A stretch of DNA of 64,000 nucleotides from NCBI GenBank assembly GCA_035652075.1, contig DASREL010000065.1, positions 41,222 to 105,221 of the forward strand, given 5' to 3'. This document shows positions 8,549-17,792 of the stretch, one piece after another (position 1 is the first letter of the stretch; every line of letters begins with the position of its first letter). The stretch comes from Gp6-AA45 sp035652075 (GTDB lineage Bacteria > Acidobacteriota > Vicinamibacteria > Vicinamibacterales > CAVVIG01). The position numbers and the translations under genes are program-made. A model generated the notes under the pieces. That model was not told the origin of the DNA. It worked only from the letters and a program-made list of their open reading frames with translations, and searched no databases.

Positions 8549-9183
8549 CGCGTGGCATGGAAGATGGCGACGACCGGAGGGTCGCCCCACTTGGCCCGAA
8601 AGCGTTCGACCGCCGGATCGGGATCGGGACCAATGCGCGGTTCATGGACGTCGAGCACGCGCAGGCCCGTGCTCGCGAGCGCGTCGACGTGGTCATCGAT
8701 CGTGTGCGACTGAATCGGCAGTTCGTGCGTGAGACCGTCAGCCGTCTCGAACGTCCGCTTCCAGCCGAGTCGGTCCCACGTCGGATGAAAGTCGGAGTAG
8801 ACGGCATGCGCCCCTGCGTGCATCACGCGCGCGATTTCGCGCGCCCACGTGCGCAGGTTCGCGATGTCGCCGAGCATCAGCGACGCGTTGACGAGATCGA
8901 ACGAGGCGTCCGCAAACGGAAGCGCCAGCGCGTCGCCACACACGCGCAGTCCGGACGCCCGCTGCAGCATCGCGCGAGAAAAATCGAGTCCGACGACGAC
9001 GCCGCCGCCCGCGCGGAGGATCGGTAGATATCGGCCGCTGCCGGTGCCGACGTCCAGCGCGCGACGCGCCGCCAGCGATCGCAGTATCGGTTCGACGACC
9101 GATTGCTCCGCGCGCATGACCGGGTTGTGCGCGCACGGCGGATACGAATCCGCCCACCGATCGTAGATGCCGACGATACTCAA
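8545..9183 (-). CDS. Class I SAM-dependent methyltransferase
   Basis: The product is 212 aa if translation starts at the TTG at 9183, which shares the TTGA overlap with the upstream radical-SAM stop. A longer frame to 9276 has no coupling signal and reads into that gene. The Rossmann motif I is LDVGTGSGRYLPIL, motif II GLDFSRAML, and LPFADASFDLVNASLML follows. It methylates an unknown small molecule or glycan intermediate. Members of this Methyltransf_11 type often modify sugars or quinone-like lipids. Confidence 0.82.
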   Translation of the reverse strand: MSIVGIYDRWADSYPPCAHNPVMRAEQSVVEPILRSLAARRALDVGTGSGRYLPILRAGGGVVVGLDFSRAMLQRASGLRVCGDALALPFADASFDLVNASLMLGDIANLRTWAREIARVMHAGAHAVYSDFHPTWDRLGWKRTFETADGLTHELPIQSHTIDDHVDALASTGLRVLDVHEPRIGPDPDPAVERFRAKWGDPPVVAIFHATR

Positions 9184-10658
9184 AAGCCTGTCGTCTCTGG
9201 CCGCTGGTACTGCATCAGGCGGTGCAGCGCGCGCAGTTCGTACGGCGCGTCGTACCACTGAAGCGCGTACCGCCACGCGCTGGCCGCCTTCAGCACGAGG
9301 CGGTTGACGCCGGTTAATCGCGGATCGGTAATGGTCGGGTAGTACGCGTTGATGACGCGTTCGAAGTTCCGCACGCGCCGCCGAATGCCACCGTCAATCC
9401 AGGGAATGCCGTCGCCGCGCCGCATCGAGAGCTGCTGCCACTCCGGCGTTGCCCATTCCTCGAGCGACTGCGGAAACGCAAAGCCCGCCTGCTTCGCCGC
9501 GGTGTACATCGATCCGTCGAGCGGCACCGGCGTGTACGCGTAGAGCACGACTTCGGTCGAGGGATTGATCCGCTTCAGCCGGCGGATGAAGCCGAACGTG
9601 CGATCGACATCGCCGTCGGGATCGGGCGGCGCGCCGAGCACGAAGGAGAATTCGGGGACGATACCGTAGCGCCGCATGCGGGCGGCGAGGTCGAGGGTGA
9701 GTTGCGACGACGACTTGCCGCCTTTGTTCATGGCCGCGAGCGTCTCGTCGCTGCCCGACTCGGCGCCGGAGAAGATCATCGTCAGGCCCGATCGCGCCAT
9801 CTTCTCCCACGTATGATCGCTGTACTGCATCAGCAGATCGACGCGTCCGAGCGCCCACCACCTGAGGCCGAGGTCGACAATGCGCTCGCAGAACTCCGCC
9901 GTCCGCTCCTCGGAGATGAAGAAATCCATGTCGTGCATCTGCACGGCGTCGACGCGATAGTGTTCGACGAGGCGGCGCATCACCCGCTCCATCCGCAACG
10001 GCGACTGCGCGAGCCAGCGGCGGTGTGACATCGACACGACCGCGCAGAAGCTGCACGCGAACGGACAGCCGAACGACGAGTTGTGCGCGACGGTCCGCGT
10101 GCCGAGGTAGTTGCGGTGCAGATACTGCGTCATGTCGACGCGGTGATACGGCAGCTCTGGGAGATCGTCGAGCGGCGTCATCGGTCCCGCGGGGTTGTGC
10201 ACGACGTGCGTGCCGGCCTTCCACGACAGGCCGCCGACGCGGTCGAGCGGCGAATGCGACTGCAGTGCGTCGATCAGCTGCAGGAGCGGCTGTTCGCCCT
10301 GCGACCGGATGACGCAGTCGACGTACCGCGCTTTCAACACCGTGTCGCTGTGCTGCGTCGGGAAGTACCCGCCCCACACGATCGGGACGTCGGGGCGTGC
10401 CGCTTTCACGCGGGCGCACACCGACACCGCCTGCGTGAGCTGCGGCCCTGGCATGACGGTGACGGCGACGAGCGACACCGCGCCAGCCGGCGCGGCTTTC
10501 AGCGAATCGATGATGTCCTGCGCCGGATCGGCACTGATGTTCCCGTCGACGAGCGTCCACGGATGGCGCATCTCGAGGACGGCGGCGAGCGCCATCAACG
10601 ACAGCGGCAGCGGCTGCTTCCCCGGCGTCGTCGACAACGGGTTGTACAAAACGATCAT
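9180..10658 (-). CDS. Cobalamin-binding-type radical SAM enzyme
   Basis: The product is 492 aa from the ATG at 10658 (ATGA overlap with the upstream gene; a start 12 bp earlier is less likely). The N-terminal 150 residues form a B12-binding Rossmann-like domain (VAVTVMPGPQLTQA, IVWGGYFPTQH). The radical-SAM barrel carries C198, C202 and C205 in GCPFACSFC for the 4Fe-4S cluster, plus FSGAESGSDETL. The C-terminal part is DUF4070-like. This class methylates unactivated carbons or performs ring rearrangements. The B12 domain lacks an obvious DxHxxG, as in many members. The context suggests action on a lipid or sugar in the glycan pathway. Confidence 0.82.
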   Translation of the reverse strand: MIVLYNPLSTTPGKQPLPLSLMALAAVLEMRHPWTLVDGNISADPAQDIIDSLKAAPAGAVSLVAVTVMPGPQLTQAVSVCARVKAARPDVPIVWGGYFPTQHSDTVLKARYVDCVIRSQGEQPLLQLIDALQSHSPLDRVGGLSWKAGTHVVHNPAGPMTPLDDLPELPYHRVDMTQYLHRNYLGTRTVAHNSSFGCPFACSFCAVVSMSHRRWLAQSPLRMERVMRRLVEHYRVDAVQMHDMDFFISEERTAEFCERIVDLGLRWWALGRVDLLMQYSDHTWEKMARSGLTMIFSGAESGSDETLAAMNKGGKSSSQLTLDLAARMRRYGIVPEFSFVLGAPPDPDGDVDRTFGFIRRLKRINPSTEVVLYAYTPVPLDGSMYTAAKQAGFAFPQSLEEWATPEWQQLSMRRGDGIPWIDGGIRRRVRNFERVINAYYPTITDPRLTGVNRLVLKAASAWRYALQWYDAPYELRALHRLMQYQRPETTGF

Positions 10659-11542
10659 CGAGCCACCCACAATCCAAAAGCTGCCGGCGCGCGGCGCAAC
10701 CGGAGTCTCGCGAACTGACGCCGTACGCGCCAGGCAAGCGGTCCCCTCGACGGCACAAACATCTGCTGCATCTGCAGCGCAGCCGCGGCACGTTCGAGCG
10801 CGCCGAACGTGACGAACCCAATGCCCGGCTCGATGGCCGTCGCGATGCCGTACGACGACTCGAAGCGCCGCGCCTTGGCATGGTTCATCGCGCGCCCGTC
10901 AGCATCCGCGTGAAACATCGGCGAATCCATCACGACGAGCGATCCACCCGGAACGAGCATCTGCCGCGCGTGCGACAGCGCGACCATCGCGTCGCCGGCG
11001 TAGTGCAGCGAAGCGTTGAACACCGCCACGTCGAACTGCGACGGCGCGAATGGCAGTTCGCCAAAATCGGCCTGCACCCGCGGAAACTCGCTCGTGAAAT
11101 GCCGAGCCGCCCGCAAGCCGTCCATTTCGTCGTCCACCACGTCGACCGCCACCGGGTGGTGCCCCAGTTCCGCGAGCCTGTGCGACAGCCAGCCGTTACC
11201 GGCGCCGAGATCCAGGACCCGAATCGATTGCGGCGCCGCCGCGAACACATGACGCAGCAGGTTGCGGTACGTTTCGCGGCGAATGCGCCACACGCCCGCA
11301 TCGGGGTCGCCGGCGTCGACGGACGGCAGCTGCCGGTAGTACTCCGGCGACGGCTGCCGGTACCCGTCGCGCGCCCGCACCGCGCGGTATTGCTGGACGA
11401 AGGGCTCGAGCCACTCGCGGCGTTGCGGCGTGAGAAACCGCCAGATGTCATCGACCGCCTCGTACTTGCGACCGCACCGCAGGCACCACACGGCGCTCAA
11501 CGGGATCGCGCACGTCGGACAGGCAAACGCCGGCGTCCACAC
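10655..11542 (-). CDS. Methyltransferase with N-terminal zinc ribbon
   Basis: The product is 295 aa from a GTG start. The first 25 residues form a Trm112-like zinc ribbon (CPTC then CLRCG). A class I methyltransferase follows with motif I LDLGAGNGWLSHRL and an acidic loop VDVVDDE. The ribbon-plus-methyltransferase layout occurs in exopolysaccharide and natural-product clusters. The substrate is not evident. The GTG lies 3 bp after the stop of the preceding gene, and the downstream radical-SAM ATG overlaps its stop, so it is embedded in a coupled operon. Confidence 0.8.
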   Translation of the reverse strand: MWTPAFACPTCAIPLSAVWCLRCGRKYEAVDDIWRFLTPQRREWLEPFVQQYRAVRARDGYRQPSPEYYRQLPSVDAGDPDAGVWRIRRETYRNLLRHVFAAAPQSIRVLDLGAGNGWLSHRLAELGHHPVAVDVVDDEMDGLRAARHFTSEFPRVQADFGELPFAPSQFDVAVFNASLHYAGDAMVALSHARQMLVPGGSLVVMDSPMFHADADGRAMNHAKARRFESSYGIATAIEPGIGFVTFGALERAAAALQMQQMFVPSRGPLAWRVRRQFARLRLRRAPAAFGLWVAR

Positions 11543-11545
11543 GCG

Positions 11546-12343
11546 TCACACCTTCCTCATGACGACGAGGAAGTGATCGCCCCACGCGCGGATGCCCGGC
11601 AGCGCGCCGGCCGCGTCCTCGAGCTGCTGCAGCGCGGCAATCGCGGCGGGGTGCCGTTCGGCAAAGGCCTGCATGTACGGCGGCGGGACGAACAGGCCGA
11701 GCGCGCGACGTTCGACGCGCGCGAAGCCGGCGTCCGCAAACGCGCGTTCGAATGCGTGCGGCGCGTAGTACTGCGTCCAAATCGTGCGGCCGTCGAGCGG
11801 CACCGGCGTCAACGCATGTTCGAACCGCACGCGGATCCGCGACCAGTCCCTGCGTGCCGCATACAGCGCGATTTCCCACGGGCACACGCGGCCGATGACC
11901 GACGCGATCAGCACGCCGCCGGTCCGCACCCGCGCCGCGATGCGGCGCGCCGTGACGGCGATGTCGGCGACGCAGTTCAGCGGCCCCAGGTTCGAGCACG
12001 CCGCATCGAACGTCGCCGGCGACAACCGATCGAGTTCATCGATCGCGATCGCGTGCAGCTCGACGCGCGCGCCCGCGCCCAGGCGGCGCACGCGGTCCCG
12101 CGCCTCGCGGATCATTTCCGGCGAGGCATCGATGCCGGTGACGCGATATCCACGCGCCGCAAAATGCTCCTCATCCGTTCCCGGCCCGCAGCCCAGGTCG
12201 AGCAGATGCGATCCGGACGGCACGTACCGCTCGACGCTCCGCCACAGCCGCTCTCGCATGGCGGCAAGCAGCGGATTCTCCACATTCGACTGGTGATACG
12301 TGGCCGCGACGCCGTCGAACGCCTGCCGCGTGTCCGCCGTCAC
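11546..12343 (-). CDS. Class I SAM-dependent methyltransferase
   Basis: The product is 265 aa from a GTG that overlaps the upstream TGA (GTGA, 12340-12343). Frames extending upstream would run through the radical-SAM gene. The protein begins TADTRQAFDGVAATYH and has motif I LDLGCGPGTDEEHF, GIDASPEMI and SPATFDAACSNLGPLN. These are typical of Methyltransf_25-type enzymes acting on small molecules. The C-terminal half is longer than the minimal domain and may form the acceptor pocket. Confidence 0.8.
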   Translation of the reverse strand: MTADTRQAFDGVAATYHQSNVENPLLAAMRERLWRSVERYVPSGSHLLDLGCGPGTDEEHFAARGYRVTGIDASPEMIREARDRVRRLGAGARVELHAIAIDELDRLSPATFDAACSNLGPLNCVADIAVTARRIAARVRTGGVLIASVIGRVCPWEIALYAARRDWSRIRVRFEHALTPVPLDGRTIWTQYYAPHAFERAFADAGFARVERRALGLFVPPPYMQAFAERHPAAIAALQQLEDAAGALPGIRAWGDHFLVVMRKV

Positions 12344-13380
12344 ATCCACGGCGCACGCCTCCAGCTGGTCTTGAGCGAGCAGACGCAGCGTTCGCAAACC
12401 GGATTGCGCGCGACGGCCAACGTGTCCCGGAAGGCACGCAGTGGCCCGGTGACGATCGCTTCGAGGGGCGTGTCGCGGACGTTGCCGATGCGATCGTGAA
12501 AGAAACAGGGGCGCACGGCCCCGTTGGCCTCGACGACGATCGAGACCCACGGCGCGTTGCAGTCGACCGCGGGAAAGGCCCCTCGGCCGGCGACCGCACG
12601 GTAATACTGCGGCAGGCGACGCAGCTTCGCCGGCGACTCCGCCACGAATCCGGAGTCGAACGCGTCGCGATGCGTCACGATCGTCCGCTCGATCGTGGCT
12701 TCCAACTCGGCGATCTCGTCTTCGTCGAGCGCCAACGCCAACGGGTTCGGCATTTCGTCGCGACCGAACGCGCCGGTCGACGACACGTCCGCGGGCAGGA
12801 ACGAAATGCCGTCGAGCCCGATCCGGTCCGCGTGCTCGATCAGCCGCGCCATGTGGCGGAAGTTCTCGCGCTGGATCGTCGTCCGCGCGGTGACCGGAAT
12901 CTGCGGTGCCGCCGCGCGCAGTTTCTGGATGCCGCGTTCGACCGTCTTCAGCGCGGCGACGCCGCGAATCCGCTCGTAGAGCGGCTCGTCCGCCGCGTCG
13001 AGCGAGACGCAGACGCGCGAGAAGTGTTCCGCCACGCGGTCGGCGAACCGCTCGAGCAGGATGCCGCTCGTCAGCAGGTGCAGCGCGATGCCGCGGCGTC
13101 GAAACAGCTTCGCCGCCTCGAACACCTCAGGCCGCAGCAGCGGCTCCCCGCCCGAGAAGACCACCAGCTGCGTGCCGAGCGCGACGAGCGATTCCGCCAC
13201 CGTGTCGATTTCGTCGAGCGACAAATCGCCGGCGCCCGTCTGCTTCCACCAGTCGCACGAGATGCAGCGGCTGTTGCAACGACTCGTCGGATAGAAGATG
13301 ACGAGCGGCATCACAAAGGTGCGGTTGCTGATTTCGCCGAGGCGCACGAGCGTCGCGGTCGCGAGTGTTGCGGGCGTCAC
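12340..13380 (-). CDS. Radical SAM enzyme with SPASM-like C-terminus
   Basis: The product is 346 aa. The radical-SAM cluster cysteines are C35, C39 and C42 (SRCNSRCISCDWW). FSGGEPLLRPEVFE and CVSLDAADEPLYERIRG follow in the usual order. The C-terminus has a cysteine-rich tail (DCNAPW, PCFFH, VCERCVC) resembling SPASM auxiliary Fe-S cluster binding. Enzymes of this build modify peptides or carbohydrates, for example sugar dehydrogenases and epimerases. No RiPP precursor peptide is visible nearby, so a carbohydrate or lipid substrate is favoured. Confidence 0.82.
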   Translation of the reverse strand: MTPATLATATLVRLGEISNRTFVMPLVIFYPTSRCNSRCISCDWWKQTGAGDLSLDEIDTVAESLVALGTQLVVFSGGEPLLRPEVFEAAKLFRRRGIALHLLTSGILLERFADRVAEHFSRVCVSLDAADEPLYERIRGVAALKTVERGIQKLRAAAPQIPVTARTTIQRENFRHMARLIEHADRIGLDGISFLPADVSSTGAFGRDEMPNPLALALDEDEIAELEATIERTIVTHRDAFDSGFVAESPAKLRRLPQYYRAVAGRGAFPAVDCNAPWVSIVVEANGAVRPCFFHDRIGNVRDTPLEAIVTGPLRAFRDTLAVARNPVCERCVCSLKTSWRRAPWM

Positions 13381-13384
13381 CGGT

Positions 13385-16069
13385 TCACCGCGGCTGTTCG
13401 GTCGGCATCGCCGCCGCCTGCGGCGTCAGGACCGGGATCGAAATGATCTCGGGTTGCGGCTGCGCCACGGTCGACAGCCGATCGACGCGCCGCTGCAGAA
13501 TCGGCACCATGGCGCGATGCCGCAGACGGCGGATCAGGTTCGGCGCCTGCCGCGATCGGAACTCGGCGTGCACGAGCGCGTGCAGCGCGCGATAAAAGTC
13601 GGGCACATACGTCGCGCGGTACATCATCGCGAGATCGTTCGAGTCCACCCAGTTCTGTTTCGTCCCGAGTTGCGCCTGGACGCGCTGATAGAACGTCGTC
13701 CCCGGCAAGGGATACGAGACCGACACGCCGATATCGTCTGGCCGGCAACAGCGCACCATGTCGAGCGTCTGCTCGATGTCGTCGCGCGTTTCGCCTGGAT
13801 AGCCGAACTGCAGAAAGAAGCCGACTTCGATGTCAGCCTCGTGGAGCAGACGTGACGCGGTGCCAATCTGATCGACGCGCGTCCCTTTTTCCATCGCGTC
13901 GAGGATGCGCTGCGACCCGGACTCGGCGCCGATCCAGACGGTGCGGCACTTCGACGCGCGCAGCGCCGCGGCCACGTCCGGCGTCACCTGATCGGCGCGG
14001 AGCAGGCATTTGAACGGCGTGGCGGCATCCCGCTCGTGCACGAGACGCGCGAATCGCTCGATCCATCCCGGTTTCAACCCGAAGATGTCGTCGGCGATCC
14101 AGAGGTGATCGGGCGCGAAGGTCTTCTTCAACCACGCCATCTCGTTGACGACATGTTCGGGCGACCGCGCGGTGTAGCGCTGACCGTAGATCGGCTTCGC
14201 GCACCAATTGCAGTGATACGGACAGCCGCGCGTCGTCACGACGTTCATCGAGAAGTAGCCGTGATTGCGCCGCCAGATCGACTGATACCGCGGGACGTCG
14301 ACGAGGTCCCACGCCGGGAACGGCAGGTTGTCCAGATCGCGGATGACGTCGCGCGAGGAGGAGCGGCGCAAGTGTCCTTGCTCGTCGCGGATGCAGACGC
14401 CGGGGATCGTTTGCAGACCGCCGGTGCGCTTCCCCGTCAGCGTGTCGAGCACCTCGACGAGCGTCTGCTCGCCTTCGCCGGCGACGACCGCGGCCGCGCC
14501 GCCGTCGAGATACGTCGCCGGATGATCCGTCGCGTCCGATCCTGCCACGATGGTCGGGATGCCGCGCACGCGCGCCGCCTCGATCATCGTCAGCGCCGCC
14601 TCGCGCATGCGAAGCAAACACATTTTGCTCAAGTAGTTGAAGTTGTCTTCGTAGAGCACGGCATAGCGCGGCCGGTGCTTCTCGAGTGCGTCGGTCCACT
14701 CGGCTTCCGACGCGGCGAGCATCGCGTCGAACAACGCGACGCGGTATCCGCGATTCCGTGCGCACGCGGCGGCGTACAACGCGCCCAGCGGCGCATACGG
14801 CTGCTGCGCCGCCCACAGCTTCGGATCGAATCGCAGGAAGTACGCCTGTCCGAACAGGACGTCGACGGTCGCCGGATCCGACAGGACCCGGCCTGCGGGT
14901 TGGGCGCCTGCAACGCGATCGGAGGACGGGTGCTTTTGGATCCGCCGAACCACGGCCGGCTTCGCCACGGTGCGATACACCTCGAGCGTTTCGCGTGCTG
15001 CCCGTTGCCACGAGAACTGCTGCGATCGGTTCAGCGCGTTGTCGGAGAGTTCCTTCCGCCGCGCCGGGTCCTTCGTTAGGCGCGTCATCGCCTCGCCGAG
15101 CGCATCGACATCCATGCGTTCGACCTGCTCGACCGCGTTGCCGCCGACTTCGGCGAGCGCCGCCGCCGCTCCCGTAATGACCGGCACCCCGCACGCCATC
15201 GCTTCGATGACAGGCAGCCCGAAGCCTTCGTACATCGACGGGTACACGAAGAGTTCGGCCAACGTATACAACGCGGCGAGATCGCTGAACGGCACGTATC
15301 CCGTGAAGTGGATCGCGTGCGACACCTTCGTGCGCTGCACGAGATCGTCGAGACCGCGAGACAACCATCCGTACGGCCCGACGCAGACGAGATGATGCGG
15401 CAGATCGCCCGCGCGCTTGCGCGCCGCGAACGCTTCGATCAACTTCGGCAGGTTCTTGCGCGGTTCAATCGTCCCGACGTACAGGATGATCCGGTCGGCG
15501 AGACGATACTTCTGCCGGACGCGATCCAGTTCGCCGATGTCGGTCACGCGATGGAATGACGGCGCCGCCGCTTCGTGCACGACGTGCACGCGACTCGGGT
15601 CGAGCTTGTAGAGGCGGACGATGTCCTGCTTGGCGCTCTCCGAGACGGTGACGATCGCATCGGCGCGGCGCGCCGCGAGATCGACGAGCGGCGCGTTCAG
15701 CAACACGCGACGCGGCGGGTGGTACCGCGGGTACAACCGCAAGCTCATGTCGTGAATCGTCACGACGGTCGGCACCGGTGACGCGATCGGCACCATCCCG
15801 TTGGTGAAGTGCACGACGTCGGCGCCCTCGGCTTTCAACGCCGCCGGCGCCCCGACCTGCATCCACACCATTCGCGGCATGCGCCGGTTCGCGGTCACGA
15901 CGCGCACGCCCGCCGGCAGCGGCATCGTCGTCTCAACGTCGCGATTCGACAAGACGACCAGATCGTCCGCCGCCGTTTCGGCGGCGATGTGATGCAGCAG
16001 GTGCTCGGTGTAGTAGCCAACGCCGGTGCGCCGGGGGCGCAGCGACGTGCCGTCAAACGCGATCTTCAT
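13385..16069 (-). CDS. Fusion of GT4 glycosyltransferase and cobalamin radical SAM enzyme
   Basis: The product is 894 aa. Residues 1-370 are a complete GT4 glycosyltransferase (MKIAFDGTSLRPRRTGVG, YVGTIEPRKNLPKLIEAF, YEGFGLPVIEAMACG). Residues about 400-560 are a B12-binding-like domain, and 600-850 a radical-SAM barrel with C616, C620 and C623 in TTRGCPYHCNWC and IGAESGSQRIL. A Pro/Ser/Ala-rich linker (375-400) joins them, with no stop or frameshift. Both halves keep their catalytic motifs, so the protein could glycosylate and then radically modify one substrate. The start overlaps the O-antigen-ligase-like gene by 17 bp. Confidence 0.85.
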   Translation of the reverse strand: MKIAFDGTSLRPRRTGVGYYTEHLLHHIAAETAADDLVVLSNRDVETTMPLPAGVRVVTANRRMPRMVWMQVGAPAALKAEGADVVHFTNGMVPIASPVPTVVTIHDMSLRLYPRYHPPRRVLLNAPLVDLAARRADAIVTVSESAKQDIVRLYKLDPSRVHVVHEAAAPSFHRVTDIGELDRVRQKYRLADRIILYVGTIEPRKNLPKLIEAFAARKRAGDLPHHLVCVGPYGWLSRGLDDLVQRTKVSHAIHFTGYVPFSDLAALYTLAELFVYPSMYEGFGLPVIEAMACGVPVITGAAAALAEVGGNAVEQVERMDVDALGEAMTRLTKDPARRKELSDNALNRSQQFSWQRAARETLEVYRTVAKPAVVRRIQKHPSSDRVAGAQPAGRVLSDPATVDVLFGQAYFLRFDPKLWAAQQPYAPLGALYAAACARNRGYRVALFDAMLAASEAEWTDALEKHRPRYAVLYEDNFNYLSKMCLLRMREAALTMIEAARVRGIPTIVAGSDATDHPATYLDGGAAAVVAGEGEQTLVEVLDTLTGKRTGGLQTIPGVCIRDEQGHLRRSSSRDVIRDLDNLPFPAWDLVDVPRYQSIWRRNHGYFSMNVVTTRGCPYHCNWCAKPIYGQRYTARSPEHVVNEMAWLKKTFAPDHLWIADDIFGLKPGWIERFARLVHERDAATPFKCLLRADQVTPDVAAALRASKCRTVWIGAESGSQRILDAMEKGTRVDQIGTASRLLHEADIEVGFFLQFGYPGETRDDIEQTLDMVRCCRPDDIGVSVSYPLPGTTFYQRVQAQLGTKQNWVDSNDLAMMYRATYVPDFYRALHALVHAEFRSRQAPNLIRRLRHRAMVPILQRRVDRLSTVAQPQPEIISIPVLTPQAAAMPTEQPR

Positions 16070-17687
16070 GGGTCACCACCGCCAGTCCCAATGTCATGGC
16101 GAAGAGGATGTACGTCGGCGCAAAACTCAAGAACGAATCGACCATGCCGTGGACCGCAATCGCGACGATCGCGCACGCGATGCCGATGTTCGCGAAGACG
16201 AATCCGCGCGCGGCCCACGCGAGCCATGCGAGCACGAACGCGCCGGCGATGCCGGTTCCGGCGAGGACTTCGAGATACATGTTGTTGCTGTGCGTTCGTG
16301 TGTCCGGCGTTGCGATGCCGGCGTAGCGGCCGTACGACAAGCGGAAGTTGTCCGGTCCGACGCCGAAGACCGGATGTGCGGCGAACATGGCCACGGCGGC
16401 GCGCCACAGTTGGAGGCGGCCGGGTCGAACGGTCGGTTTGGGCGGCGCGAACGTCGGCGCCGGTGCGGCGGCCGGATCGCCTTCGATCGTCGCGCGCGAC
16501 GCCTGGGCGGACGCACCGGGTTCGGTCGAGAACCACAAGCGGCCTTCCTGCACGAGGTCCCACACCAGCCGGTACTCACCGGGCTGCTGCGGCGCTCGCA
16601 CGCGTGCGCGGAACACGGTCGTCTGTCCCGGATCGACGGGCGCGGCGAACGGCGTCCGCACGCCGTCGAATGCGACGACGCGATCGCCGGCTGCTGACAT
16701 CCAGTGATACGAGAAGTAAATGGGCGGACGCGCCTCGGAATCCCACACGAGACGCCCGGTATTGGTCACCGAGACCGGCACCAGTTCGTCGCGGCCGGTC
16801 GCGAGTTCGATCGTGGACGGCGCGTCGATCGTGGCGCGATACCACGACTCCTGCCCCTCCGTGGTCAAGCGCAGCCACAGCGAATCGGTCGATCGTGACG
16901 CAACGAACAACGCGGCGACGGCAACAGCCAGCGCCGACACGATACGGACGCCGCTGTCGAACCCGTGAAGCCGAAGTCGCGCACCCGCCGCGATGACGAG
17001 CGTCGCGGCCATCGTGATCAAACCGGCGCGCGTGTAGGTGACGGTGATGCCTTCCGCAATGACGATCAGCGCGACAAACGTCATCGCCGCGGGGCCGCGT
17101 TCACCCGCGTCCAAGGCGATCAGCAGCAAGCCGACGCCGAACGCGAACACGATCTCGAGATACATCGACGCGATCGTCGGATATTGCAGCGAGCCGCCGG
17201 CGCGCACCTGCGCCCCCACCGTCGTCAACCCCGGCCGAAACGCGCGAAGGACCTCGAGCACCCGCGGCCACTGCAAGTACTCGAGCCACGCCAGGAGCGC
17301 GACGACGACGCCGATCGCGAGCACGAGCGACAGGACACGGCGGAGCCGGTGCGGCGTGGTCACGGCGTTCGCCGTCAGGAGATACACGCCGAACGCCGCG
17401 CCGAGACGCCCGGTCATGTGCAGCGCGTTGACGCGCGAGATCTGCGAGAAGAGCGACGCCACGCCGCAGACGACGAGCAGCGCGACCCAGGGCGCCGTCA
17501 GCGGCGTGCGCCACTCCGGCAGCGCGCGCCACATCACCATGCCGGCGCCCCAGACGAGAAACGCGACGAGAAGCGCCGCTTCCACGTCGCTGATGGATTG
17601 TCCGGGCAGGCGCACGAGCGGCGCGGTCGTTTCGAATGGAGCAACGACCGCAAGCAGCGCGACGCCGACGAACGCGTAATCTTTCAT
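16053..17687 (-). CDS. O-antigen ligase/polymerase-like membrane protein with beta-sandwich insert
   Basis: The product is 544 aa from the ATG at 17687. About ten transmembrane segments surround a large extracytoplasmic loop. The Wzy/WaaL core is seen as ITVTYTRAGL and, after the loop, HPVFGVGPDNFRLSYG and HSNNMYLEVLAGTGI. Between residues about 285 and 400 is an Ig-like beta-sandwich (VPVSVTNTGRLVWDSEARP, PGEYRLVWDLVQEG) that is not part of the usual family. It is the first gene of the operon and would join or polymerise glycan units at the outer face of the membrane. Confidence 0.82.
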   Translation of the reverse strand: MKDYAFVGVALLAVVAPFETTAPLVRLPGQSISDVEAALLVAFLVWGAGMVMWRALPEWRTPLTAPWVALLVVCGVASLFSQISRVNALHMTGRLGAAFGVYLLTANAVTTPHRLRRVLSLVLAIGVVVALLAWLEYLQWPRVLEVLRAFRPGLTTVGAQVRAGGSLQYPTIASMYLEIVFAFGVGLLLIALDAGERGPAAMTFVALIVIAEGITVTYTRAGLITMAATLVIAAGARLRLHGFDSGVRIVSALAVAVAALFVASRSTDSLWLRLTTEGQESWYRATIDAPSTIELATGRDELVPVSVTNTGRLVWDSEARPPIYFSYHWMSAAGDRVVAFDGVRTPFAAPVDPGQTTVFRARVRAPQQPGEYRLVWDLVQEGRLWFSTEPGASAQASRATIEGDPAAAPAPTFAPPKPTVRPGRLQLWRAAVAMFAAHPVFGVGPDNFRLSYGRYAGIATPDTRTHSNNMYLEVLAGTGIAGAFVLAWLAWAARGFVFANIGIACAIVAIAVHGMVDSFLSFAPTYILFAMTLGLAVVTHEDRV

Positions 17688-17792
17688 GGAATGGACTTCT
17701 GGCGTGGCGAATGGAATTCCAAGAACCTTGCCACGCGCGCAACGAGGCACGCGTGCTGCATATACGAGGTATCGCGTCGCGAGTTGCGGGTA

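Noticed and set aside
6563..8713. A 716-codon open frame on the plus strand
   Set aside because: It lies opposite the flippase and amidohydrolase genes, which carry clear motifs. Arg/Ser-rich low-information translation shows it is a shadow.
12340..13380. RiPP peptide biosynthesis because of the SPASM radical-SAM enzyme
   Set aside because: No small precursor peptide, leader-recognition protein or peptidase-transporter lies nearby. The context is glycan assembly.
16965..17792. N-terminal extension of the second flippase frame
   Set aside because: The extension is antisense to the O-antigen-ligase-like gene, is highly charged and has no similarity to flippases; a GTG near 17793-17814 is a better start.
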